From NCBI GenBank assembly GCA_002712845.1, contig PAUV01000051.1, forward strand, positions 14,023 to 27,883: a stretch of 13,861 bases of DNA. The letters run 5' to 3'. The stretch is from Rhodopirellula sp. (GTDB taxonomy: Bacteria > Planctomycetota > Planctomycetia > Pirellulales > Pirellulaceae). A model generated the notes under the pieces. The model was given only the letters and a program-made list of their open reading frames with translations. It searched no databases and was not told where the DNA came from. Shown in pieces: positions 1-7,152 of the stretch; within the stretch, counting starts at the first letter, position 1; each line of letters begins with the position of its first letter. The position numbers and the translations under genes are program-made.

Positions 1-1
1 G

Positions 2-3000
2 GATTGGTGGAGTTCGGTGCAGTTTCCCGCATTTGGTAATGCCTTTTCAGCACCCCTTCATGCCCATCCTTTGACGTTGGAAGCCACTTCGAGAGGCTTG
101 CTCTTTGGAGCACCATCGAGCTTTAATGGATTCAGCACAGGGGCAACAACTGGCGAGGCCAAAGCAACTCAGCGCTACGATTTGCAGGTCGATATTTCTG
201 CCGCAGGGATGGCAAGTGATTTCGCATTGAAAAGCTACAGTGATTGGGCATTTACCGGGGTGTGGCGTGGGACGACAAATGAAATGGAGCTGACTGCCGC
301 CCAAGGTTCTCCTTTTGCGTGGCTTTCGAATGTCGACGTTGGTGACGCCGTGGTGCGAATACAAGGAAGTCCAGAATTCGTACAGGTTGATGGGAACGAG
401 GCATTTGTCAGAGTTAACGGTCGAACTTCTTTTGTGCTGGCGCCACCAAGTGTGGAAATTCGCGCCGTTGCTGGTGGTTTGATGTTCCTGAGTGATCCAG
501 CAGTTTTCGCAGCAAATTCCAACTATCTGGTGTTGGGAATGTTGCCCGAAGACACTCCGCAGATTCGGCAGGAATTTTTAAGTGTTGCTTTGAATCGGCC
601 AGCTCAAACGCATTTCGAGCATGCAAGAACCGACGACGGATTCAATTTGCGGGTGGGGTACGAGTATTTCACCGAGGATGGAAATCCAGCTGAGACCATT
701 CTTGCGTTGTATCCACACTTGTCACGATTGTCGGATGATATTTCAACGGTCAGTAGTGAAGGCTATTTGAGTCCACGCGGGCCTATGCACCCGATCAAGA
801 CGGGCAGCGTCGAATTCGATTTGCCAGCACGGGGGGTATTGCCCAATCTGCCACCTCTGCTGAATGAGACGCAAAGAGATGAGTTGTCGGATTTGATTCG
901 GGCTGATGACAACGCAAGTGATCCTGCCAGATATCTCTCCGGATTTTATGACACCTATTGGTCGGGCAAGGCGATGCTGAAACTATCGCAATTGGCCCAG
1001 ATGGCTGAAGTGGTAGGTGAAATTGAAATCCGCGATCGGATTCTGAATGCGATCAAGGATGAACTTAACGATTGGTTTCGGACGACCGGAGAATCAGGGG
1101 ACAAACACTTTGCCTACAACGCTCAGTGGAACACATTGCAGGGATACCCTGATAGCTTTGGATCAGCAGGTGATCTGAACGATCATCATTTTCATTACGG
1201 ATACTTTGTTCATGCAGCAGCGTTAGTCGGGTTAGTCGACCCCGCTTGGGCTATTGAAAATCGCGACATGGTTGACTTGCTGATCGCGGACGTAGCAGGA
1301 CATGATCCAAGCAGCGTCTCGTTTCCAGAATTACGAAGCTTTAGCCCAATGGCTGGGCATTCGTGGGCGTCAGGTCATGGTGCATTCAGCAGCGGTAACA
1401 ATCAGGAATCGAGCAGCGAAGCGATGAATTTTGCTACCGGAGTGACTCTTTGGGGCGAGGCAATTGGAAATAACGAAACTCGCCAACTGGGACAAATGCT
1501 CTATAGCGTTGAGGCTGAGGCGATTGCTGAGTATTGGTTTGGCCGTTACGGAACGGTTTACCCGGAATCTTACGACCATGAATCGGTGGGAATGGTCTGG
1601 GGTGATGGTGCCGCTCACGCAACCTGGTTTTCTGCGGAACCAGAATTGATCAAGGGGATTAATTTCCTGCCATTCCATGGCGGCTCGCTTTATCTTTCTG
1701 AAATGGCAGCAGATTCCGCCGCTTTATTGGTAGAGATCGAACAGCTCAATGGCGGGCCCGCTGATGATTGGCCCGGCATCGTTCTGCAGTATGAAGCTTT
1801 GGTCGATCCTGCCGCTGCAACAACACGCTATCAGCAGCAAACTCCTGAATATGAAGCAGGGCAAAGCCCGGCATACACGTTCTTCTGGGTAAGCGTGCTT
1901 GGAAATTTGGGGACACCCATTTCGCATGTCCGCGGTGATCATCCTGTTTCAGCGGTCTTTGAAAACGAAAATGTGCTTACCTATTCAGCGCACAATGCAT
2001 CCCCGGAGGTGATCACTGTAAGTTTTAATGATGGCGTCTCATTCAATGTGCAGCCTGGTGAGTCGGCCACGCGTCAGCGTGTGCAGGGCTCTGAGATGCT
2101 GACTGATCCTTTTGCGGACGGTGCCACTGAACCGGGAACAGACCAAGGGAATTATGACGTCGTTGAATCAGTGGGATCAGTTGACCTCCTGGTAGAACGA
2201 GAAACCGGCATAGCATTTGTTGCCCGTGACTTGGAAGCCCCGGTCTCGGTGACTCGATACGGTCAGTGGTGGGATGGTGATATCCCTCTTAAACGTGGTG
2301 ATTGGCAATTGATTGCTGCGGCGGAAGACTCTCTTGGGCGGCTCCGTGTTCTCGACGTTAATCCATCAGCTGTGAATAGTTATGGATGGATTCTCGACGA
2401 CTCAGGTTTGTTCATTGGCGAAGATGTTTACGATGCTGGGAATATCACTGAAGCTGAGGTTCTGTTTGAATTGGATTTGGATAATGATGGAACCATTGGA
2501 TCGGCTGAAGATGTGTTGCCGCCGATTGCCAGTGGTGATGTTTCAGACGAGGGTGTAAGCCTCCATTTGATGAGTTTCAATGTTTACTATGCAAGCCTGG
2601 GAGCAGAATGGCGGATCGATGGCATCACGCAAACCGTCGCAGATTATCAGCCAGACATTGCAAGCCTGCAGGAAATGTGGGGCGAGAAAGAACAAATTCT
2701 TGCTGCTATTGAACAGAAAACTGGCCTCGACTACGCGTTCTCCGTTGGTAGCAATACTTGGGATGGTGACATCCTTTATCGTCGGGATCGTTGGACGATT
2801 GTTGATGATGGAGTGCTGAGTTATGACGGGTCGCGAGGCATGTCATGGGCGTCGATGAAACATCGTGCCAGCGGCGAAGAAATGTTGGTCTATGGAATTC
2901 ATCCTTTGGCAGGTGTGAGTGAAGAACTTCACTTGAAAAATATGGAAATGGCGACCCACCACATGCAGGAACGCAGTGAAACACCTGCCGCCCCTGTTGT

Positions 3001-5740
3001 GTTCATGGGCGATTTTAATGCTTCCGAATATTCCGAATCGATGAGCTTGTTGCGTGATGGATCGGTCGATGCATTTGGCGAGACGTGGGAAGTACCTGTC
3101 ACGTTTGAAGACACGTTCCGATTGGCCAATGGGCAGGACGCCAATGGTGATACCGGTTTTGGTGCAAAAATTGACTACATCTACACCGAAGAGCGTAACG
3201 CGGGAATTTTCCGCACCAACTCCGCTGGAATTTTACGAGTCGCGCCCGGTGGTTCTGACCACTTTCCTGTGACCGCGGAGATTGTCCTGCTGAGTGCCCC
3301 GGTTGATCCGCCTGCCGATCCACCCGCTGATGATGATGTGAGTGGGCCTGGGTTTTCCCTCGTCTGGCCAACGCCGGAGGTCGTCATGATGACGGGTGTG
3401 GAATCAGCGGCTTATGGGTGGGTGGATGATGTTTCTGAAATGAAACAATTGGAAATTTCCATTCAGCATATCGAGTCAGGCAATTACTGGAGGCCGAATG
3501 ATACATTCGGTGAACGTGATTTCTTTGCTGCCGAAGTGCTGCCGGGTGATGGTCATTGGAGATTGATGTTTGATCTTCCTGCACCCGGCGAGTACGAGAT
3601 GGTTGCTTACGGCATGAATGCGTTGGGAAATATGAGCATGCGTTCTACCACGGTTTCTGCAATCGGTGATGTGCTGGTGGATCCCTATGGACCGACGGGT
3701 GATGCTGATCCGAGTGACGATTTAACGGTAATCGAAAATGACGGCGCCGCATCTCTGTTAATCGATTCAGAAACAGGGATGGCTTATGTTCAGCGTAAAG
3801 GCGAGGCACCCGTTGTGGTGACCCGATTCGATGGATATTGGAATGGTGAAGTTCCGGTTCAGCGTGGCGACTCACAAATGTTGGCTGCTGGTGTCGACGA
3901 CGAGGGGCGTCTTCGTGTGCTCGATTCGGGACCCTACGGACAGTTTGGATGGATTCTGAATGATGAGGGTCTATTCATGGGTGAAGATGCCTATGGAAAT
4001 GATCCTCCCATCGTCGCTGAGACAATCTTCACCCTCGATTTGAATGGGGATGGAGTCATCGGGGAGCCGTCGGCGAACCTTGTGGTTATCGAAGACGATG
4101 GTGAGGCTGCCCTGCTGGAAGATCCAACCAATGGCATCGCTTACATTCAGCGGCTGGGCGAATCACCTGTCGTCGTGACCCGTTTTGATGGTTATTGGAA
4201 CGGCGAAGTGCCGGTGGAAAGAGGGGCCGCACGGATGCTGGCTGCAGCGGTCGATGAAGCAGGGCGGTTGAGGATTCTCGACGAAGGAAACAATCGGTAC
4301 TACGCGTGGATCCTGAATGATGCCGGAATGTTCATTGGCGAAGATGCTTACGGAAATAGCCCGCCATTAAAAGCGGAAACCATTTTTACTCTCGACCTGA
4401 ATGGTGATGGTGTGATCGGCCCTGTTAATACAGGGGATGCAAGTGAGTTTGGTCAGGGGTTGCTGGTTCCGGGAGAACCCAGCGCCTATGACATGACCGG
4501 ATTTAATCAAGGCGAGTTTCTATCCAATATTCACTTCAGTCACCGTTTGAAGGTCGATCCGATCGTGAACCCTGGGGCCGCTTCAAGTCATATGCATGAC
4601 TTTTTTGCCAACCCTACGACCAACGCGGATTCGAACATTGCTTCATTGTTGAAAGCCGATGAATCAGCTGCCAATCCCTCAAACAACCTTTCCGTTTATT
4701 GGACGCCCAGTTTCATTGACGAGGGTGCCGACGGCCTTGGTGGTGATTTTGAGTATATCACTCCACTCGAAAGTTCGATTGCTTACTATTCAATATTGAA
4801 TCCGTATGATCCGGCCCAGTTGGAAGCAACGCCAACTGGTTTGCAGATCATTGTGGGTGAAGGAATGCCCGATAAGCGACAGTCACCAGAAAAGGTATTT
4901 TGGAATTACATTGGAGAGTCCAAGACTTATGACCACATACCCTTAGGTGATGAATGGCGGGACCTGCCACTGCAGGCGGTACTGATTTTTCCCCAGTTCT
5001 GGGATGGAGAAAATCTCGATAGTCCTGATCACCAAAGTCACATGGCGTATGGCAAAGGAGTTTTGGGAGGGCCCTCAACTCATCCTGTGATGTTGCCGCA
5101 GTTGCAATTGCAAATTCACTACGGCCACATACCGAATCGTCTGCACATGCTTTCCTCGGACTACATGACCATGGGCCATGCCGATTTCGCCCCAGGGTGG
5201 AGTCTGCACGCCGATCATATTCACATGCCATGGCCTGAACAGGACGCATCAGGTGAGCTGTATGATGGTTTTGAACGACGCGTCGAAGACGCCCTCCGGT
5301 TTCCCCTGTTTGCAGGACTTGGTGGGAATTCCGTTCGGGATATTCCCACCGGCGTTCAGCAACCGTTTACCGCGGTTCCGATGCCCTTGCTAGGGACTTC
5401 GGCGTCTGATGTGGTAGTCGGAACTGAAGGAAACGATCGGATTGAGGGCCTCGAAGGAAGTGATGTACTCAATGGTGGGGCTGGGGCCGACCTTCTGATT
5501 GGAGCGGATGGAGCTGATCGTTTTGTTGTTTCAACATTGACCGACTCTACTCGCTCACTAGCAGATCGGATACTCGGTTTTGACGCCGATGATACGCTTG
5601 ATTTAAGCAGCCTTGGTCTGCTGGAGAGTGATTTGTTACTGCAGCAGATGGGAGATGTCTGGCTTGTGATGGCGTCTGGACATGACTTCATGGTGATTGT
5701 TGTAACACCGCAATTGTCGCGGGCCCAAATCGTGATTTGA
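2..5740 (+). CDS. Giant modular exported hydrolase: GH81 beta-1,3-glucanase, EEP phosphoesterase, DUF1996, RTX tail (5' partial)
   Basis: Residues are counted from GTG 17. The frame is open to the left edge, and the codons before 17 read DWWSS, like the N-terminal TNxWWss motif of GH81, so 17 is probably an internal Val and the true start is upstream. Visible domains: GH81 to about residue 700, with DHHFHYG (D389, likely acid) and NNQESSSE (E464 and E468, likely base region), spaced as in characterised GH81 enzymes; W-rich repeat 715-828; EEP fold 847-1098 with N855, E886, H962, D999/N1001, D1053 and D1081-H1082; Pro-rich linker; Ig-like domain about 1117-1222; W-rich repeats 1236-1349 and 1354-1468; DUF1996 about 1480-1775 with SHMHDFF, FPQFWDG and LDSPDHQSHMAY; RTX nonapeptides 1802-1837; hydrophobic acidic tail. 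The family role is endo-hydrolysis of beta-1,3-glucan outside the cell. Type I secretion is inferred from the RTX tail. The EEP and DUF1996 substrates are unknown. Confidence 0.9.
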   Translation, partial: DWWSSVQFPAFGNAFSAPLHAHPLTLEATSRGLLFGAPSSFNGFSTGATTGEAKATQRYDLQVDISAAGMASDFALKSYSDWAFTGVWRGTTNEMELTAAQGSPFAWLSNVDVGDAVVRIQGSPEFVQVDGNEAFVRVNGRTSFVLAPPSVEIRAVAGGLMFLSDPAVFAANSNYLVLGMLPEDTPQIRQEFLSVALNRPAQTHFEHARTDDGFNLRVGYEYFTEDGNPAETILALYPHLSRLSDDISTVSSEGYLSPRGPMHPIKTGSVEFDLPARGVLPNLPPLLNETQRDELSDLIRADDNASDPARYLSGFYDTYWSGKAMLKLSQLAQMAEVVGEIEIRDRILNAIKDELNDWFRTTGESGDKHFAYNAQWNTLQGYPDSFGSAGDLNDHHFHYGYFVHAAALVGLVDPAWAIENRDMVDLLIADVAGHDPSSVSFPELRSFSPMAGHSWASGHGAFSSGNNQESSSEAMNFATGVTLWGEAIGNNETRQLGQMLYSVEAEAIAEYWFGRYGTVYPESYDHESVGMVWGDGAAHATWFSAEPELIKGINFLPFHGGSLYLSEMAADSAALLVEIEQLNGGPADDWPGIVLQYEALVDPAAATTRYQQQTPEYEAGQSPAYTFFWVSVLGNLGTPISHVRGDHPVSAVFENENVLTYSAHNASPEVITVSFNDGVSFNVQPGESATRQRVQGSEMLTDPFADGATEPGTDQGNYDVVESVGSVDLLVERETGIAFVARDLEAPVSVTRYGQWWDGDIPLKRGDWQLIAAAEDSLGRLRVLDVNPSAVNSYGWILDDSGLFIGEDVYDAGNITEAEVLFELDLDNDGTIGSAEDVLPPIASGDVSDEGVSLHLMSFNVYYASLGAEWRIDGITQTVADYQPDIASLQEMWGEKEQILAAIEQKTGLDYAFSVGSNTWDGDILYRRDRWTIVDDGVLSYDGSRGMSWASMKHRASGEEMLVYGIHPLAGVSEELHLKNMEMATHHMQERSETPAAPVVFMGDFNASEYSESMSLLRDGSVDAFGETWEVPVTFEDTFRLANGQDANGDTGFGAKIDYIYTEERNAGIFRTNSAGILRVAPGGSDHFPVTAEIVLLSAPVDPPADPPADDDVSGPGFSLVWPTPEVVMMTGVESAAYGWVDDVSEMKQLEISIQHIESGNYWRPNDTFGERDFFAAEVLPGDGHWRLMFDLPAPGEYEMVAYGMNALGNMSMRSTTVSAIGDVLVDPYGPTGDADPSDDLTVIENDGAASLLIDSETGMAYVQRKGEAPVVVTRFDGYWNGEVPVQRGDSQMLAAGVDDEGRLRVLDSGPYGQFGWILNDEGLFMGEDAYGNDPPIVAETIFTLDLNGDGVIGEPSANLVVIEDDGEAALLEDPTNGIAYIQRLGESPVVVTRFDGYWNGEVPVERGAARMLAAAVDEAGRLRILDEGNNRYYAWILNDAGMFIGEDAYGNSPPLKAETIFTLDLNGDGVIGPVNTGDASEFGQGLLVPGEPSAYDMTGFNQGEFLSNIHFSHRLKVDPIVNPGAASSHMHDFFANPTTNADSNIASLLKADESAANPSNNLSVYWTPSFIDEGADGLGGDFEYITPLESSIAYYSILNPYDPAQLEATPTGLQIIVGEGMPDKRQSPEKVFWNYIGESKTYDHIPLGDEWRDLPLQAVLIFPQFWDGENLDSPDHQSHMAYGKGVLGGPSTHPVMLPQLQLQIHYGHIPNRLHMLSSDYMTMGHADFAPGWSLHADHIHMPWPEQDASGELYDGFERRVEDALRFPLFAGLGGNSVRDIPTGVQQPFTAVPMPLLGTSASDVVVGTEGNDRIEGLEGSDVLNGGAGADLLIGADGADRFVVSTLTDSTRSLADRILGFDADDTLDLSSLGLLESDLLLQQMGDVWLVMASGHDFMVIVVTPQLSRAQIVI
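2159..2500 (+). repeat. W-rich repeat 1 (114 residues) with EF-hand-like loop
   Basis: First of three homologous units in the giant hydrolase, lying between the GH81 and EEP domains. It opens with VVESVGS, has a central VTRYGQWWDG and YGWILDDSG, and closes with the calcium-type loop DLDNDGTIG. It is the most diverged copy. It resembles the tryptophan-rich repeats ending in DLNGDGxIG seen in cyanobacterial and proteobacterial RTX proteins (Pfam W_rich_C type). That family link is from memory and unverified. Confidence 0.8.
3722..4063 (+). repeat. W-rich repeat 2 (114 residues) with EF-hand-like loop
   Basis: Second homologous unit, following the Ig-like domain. It opens with LTVIENDG, contains VVVTRFDGYWNGEVPV, FGWILNDEG and GEDAYGN, and ends with DLNGDGVIG. 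It shares long identical protein stretches with repeat 3, and only about four codons separate the two. The final loop has the DxNxDG spacing of calcium-binding EF-hand or dockerin loops. Confidence 0.88.
4076..4420 (+). repeat. W-rich repeat 3 (115 residues) with EF-hand-like loop
   Basis: Third homologous unit, directly before the DUF1996 domain. It opens with NLVVIEDDG, contains the same 16-residue VVVTRFDGYWNGEVPV block as repeat 2, then YAWILNDAG and GEDAYGN, and ends with DLNGDGVIG. In the shared block 9 of 16 codons differ from repeat 2, all silently, so this is an old duplication kept under selection for its protein sequence. Confidence 0.88.
5420..5527 (+). repeat. Four RTX nonapeptide repeats (calcium-binding, type I secretion)
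   Basis: Four consecutive nine-residue units, GTEGNDRIE, GLEGSDVLN, GGAGADLLI and GADGADRFV, follow the RTX consensus GGxGxDxUx. In known RTX proteins such units bind calcium and form a parallel beta-roll outside the cell. The 70-residue tail that follows, rich in hydrophobic and acidic residues, has the look of a C-terminal type I secretion signal. No ABC exporter, membrane fusion protein or TolC gene is in the window. Confidence 0.88.
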
Positions 5741-5801
5741 TCGCACTTGTTTACGATTCAAGCGTAACAGGCAAATCGGAACAGATAAAAGCGTGACATG
5801 A

Positions 5802-5822
5802 AAAGCAGCTAACTGCTGCTTT
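5802..5822. terminator. Bidirectional hairpin between convergent genes
   Basis: AAAGCAGC and GCTGCTTT form a perfect 8-bp stem around the loop TAACT. The hairpin lies 61 bases after the stop of the giant hydrolase and 2 bases beyond the stop of the convergent minus-strand gene. A short T-run ends the stem on either strand (TTT on plus, TTTT on minus), so it can plausibly terminate both transcripts. The T-runs are short, so strength is uncertain. Confidence 0.65.
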
Positions 5823-5824
5823 GG

Positions 5825-6490
5825 TCATGCTGCCCGCTGATAAATGATGCCGCTGCGGTCGCGTCCCTTCGAATCGATTGCTCCGGTTTTTCGAAGCACG
5901 TAGGCAATTTGTTGGGCATGCCATCGTGGACGATCAATGATCGTTGCAAGGTCGGCAGTATTGAAGTTTTCAACCGTTGGTGGAATGTTGAGAAGTGCCA
6001 GAAGATCTGCAGGAGTGCGTAGCTCAAGAGACCGTTGAATGGTTTCCAGCCGTACATCTCCCACTTTGAAATCTTTGTGCCAGCGTCGCTTCCGTTTTTT
6101 TCCGGGAAGACGCAACTGTTCAATCTCGATCAATGGAACTTCAATCACCAGATTCGGATGCGGGAACACGCGAGTGAAGTAGATCAGTTCATCAAAGAGT
6201 TCCAGCAGGTTTCCACGTTTGGGGCTCAGCCTTCGTGAAGTCACTGGTCCGCCGCGTTTTTTTGCCTTGGCGATTCGCGTACGCATCACCACCGGCTTGA
6301 CCACCCGAAGCTGGTGCTGCTTCAGCAGATTACGGCACTTGTCACGGATCGCTGAAAGTGATGCACACTGCACTTCGATTAATTCATCATCGCGTATTGC
6401 ATCGATACGATACTGGCCCAGCACAACTTCTGTGCTGTCGTCGTCCTGGGCATAGCAGCGTTTCAGTTGCTGATGAAGTGTCGTTTCCAT
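5825..6490 (-). CDS. Conserved hypothetical with PD-(D/E)XK-like N-terminus and C-terminal winged helix
   Basis: A 221-residue protein of unproven function. The N-terminal part reads YRIDAI then ELIEVQ (D30, E39, Q41), followed by a helix and the strand LRVVKPV. This is the layout of a PD-(D/E)XK nuclease core with Gln in place of the usual Lys. A conserved-looking SPKRG lies at 89-93 and a very basic patch (GKKRKRRWHK) at 130-139. Residues about 176-215 (FNTADLATIIDRPRWHAQQIAYVLRKTGAI, described here in part) look like a winged helix. I recall a family of bacterial hypotheticals with this layout, possibly DUF8091, but cannot confirm the name. It starts 46 bases after the pyrE stop, so it is probably the last gene of the ldt-pyrE operon. 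DNA binding or cleavage is inference. ATG at 6490 has no clear Shine-Dalgarno. Confidence 0.75.
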   Translation of the reverse strand: METTLHQQLKRCYAQDDDSTEVVLGQYRIDAIRDDELIEVQCASLSAIRDKCRNLLKQHQLRVVKPVVMRTRIAKAKKRGGPVTSRRLSPKRGNLLELFDELIYFTRVFPHPNLVIEVPLIEIEQLRLPGKKRKRRWHKDFKVGDVRLETIQRSLELRTPADLLALLNIPPTVENFNTADLATIIDRPRWHAQQIAYVLRKTGAIDSKGRDRSGIIYQRAA

Positions 6491-6536
6491 GACTTTGGTT
6501 CGGTGGCGTCCTGCCTTAAATCGATGGGAGACCGTT

Positions 6537-7094
6537 CTATTCGGGTTCGATTCCGAAATCCCGGATCGTTGTCAGCGTGTGCAATTCAAGTCCTTTGGCT
6601 TTGAATGCCTCCTCGCCACCAGCCAGACGATCAATGATCGCAATGACTTTTTCAACGACGAGACCATATGCTCTAGCTGCGTCGACAGCTTTCAAAGCGC
6701 TGCCACCGCTGGTGATGACATCCTCGACGATGACGACTCGTTGACCGGCTTTGACCGGACCTTCGACTTGTTTACCTGTTCCATGATCCTTGGGTTCCTT
6801 GCGGACCATGAAACCTTTGAGCGGCAAATCCTGTTGACCTGCCAAGGTAATGATGGACGCTGTGATGGGATCAGCGCCGATAGCCATCCCACCCACTGCT
6901 TCAGGTAACGTGCCTGTCGAACGCATCACATCCAACATGCCCTCTGCAATCACATTGGCACCCTTGGGATGTAACGTGATGTTGCGGCAATCGAGGTAAT
7001 ACGAGGCCTTCTTTCCACTGGCCAAGGTGAATTCACCTTGCTGCAGTGACTCAGTTCGGATCAATTCCAGCAACGCATCACGGTCATATGACAT
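6537..7094 (-). CDS. pyrE: Orotate phosphoribosyltransferase
   Basis: Cytosolic enzyme joining orotate to PRPP to give orotidine 5'-monophosphate in de novo pyrimidine synthesis. From ATG 7094 it is 185 residues, normal for the family. The PRPP-binding signature is VIVEDVITSGGSA at 121-133. The catalytic loop RKEPKDHGTG (R98, K99, K102, H104) is intact, and the N-terminal FTLASGKKASYYLDCR block is typical of PyrE. An in-frame GTG at 7148 would add 18 residues (beginning GSDKLPLSL) with no PyrE character, so ATG 7094, which begins SYDRDALLELI, is preferred. It lies 58 bases after the L,D-transpeptidase stop and 46 bases before the next gene, so all three are likely co-transcribed. No pyrimidine attenuator was recognised. 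Confidence 0.95.
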   Translation of the reverse strand: MSYDRDALLELIRTESLQQGEFTLASGKKASYYLDCRNITLHPKGANVIAEGMLDVMRSTGTLPEAVGGMAIGADPITASIITLAGQQDLPLKGFMVRKEPKDHGTGKQVEGPVKAGQRVVIVEDVITSGGSALKAVDAARAYGLVVEKVIAIIDRLAGGEEAFKAKGLELHTLTTIRDFGIEPE

Positions 7095-7152
7095 CTTGAG
7101 GGTCTCTTCGTCAGAAAAAAGGGAGAGAGGTAGTTTGTCGCTCCCCACAGTT

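Noticed and set aside
3722..4420. Recent tandem duplication or assembly artefact of the W-rich repeats
   Set aside because: The DNA of the two copies differs at many silent positions, so they are old, genuine repeats.
7095..7148. Longer PyrE start at GTG 7148
   Set aside because: The extra 18 residues show no PyrE homology and would leave only a few bases to the previous stop. ATG 7094 gives a normal-length enzyme.
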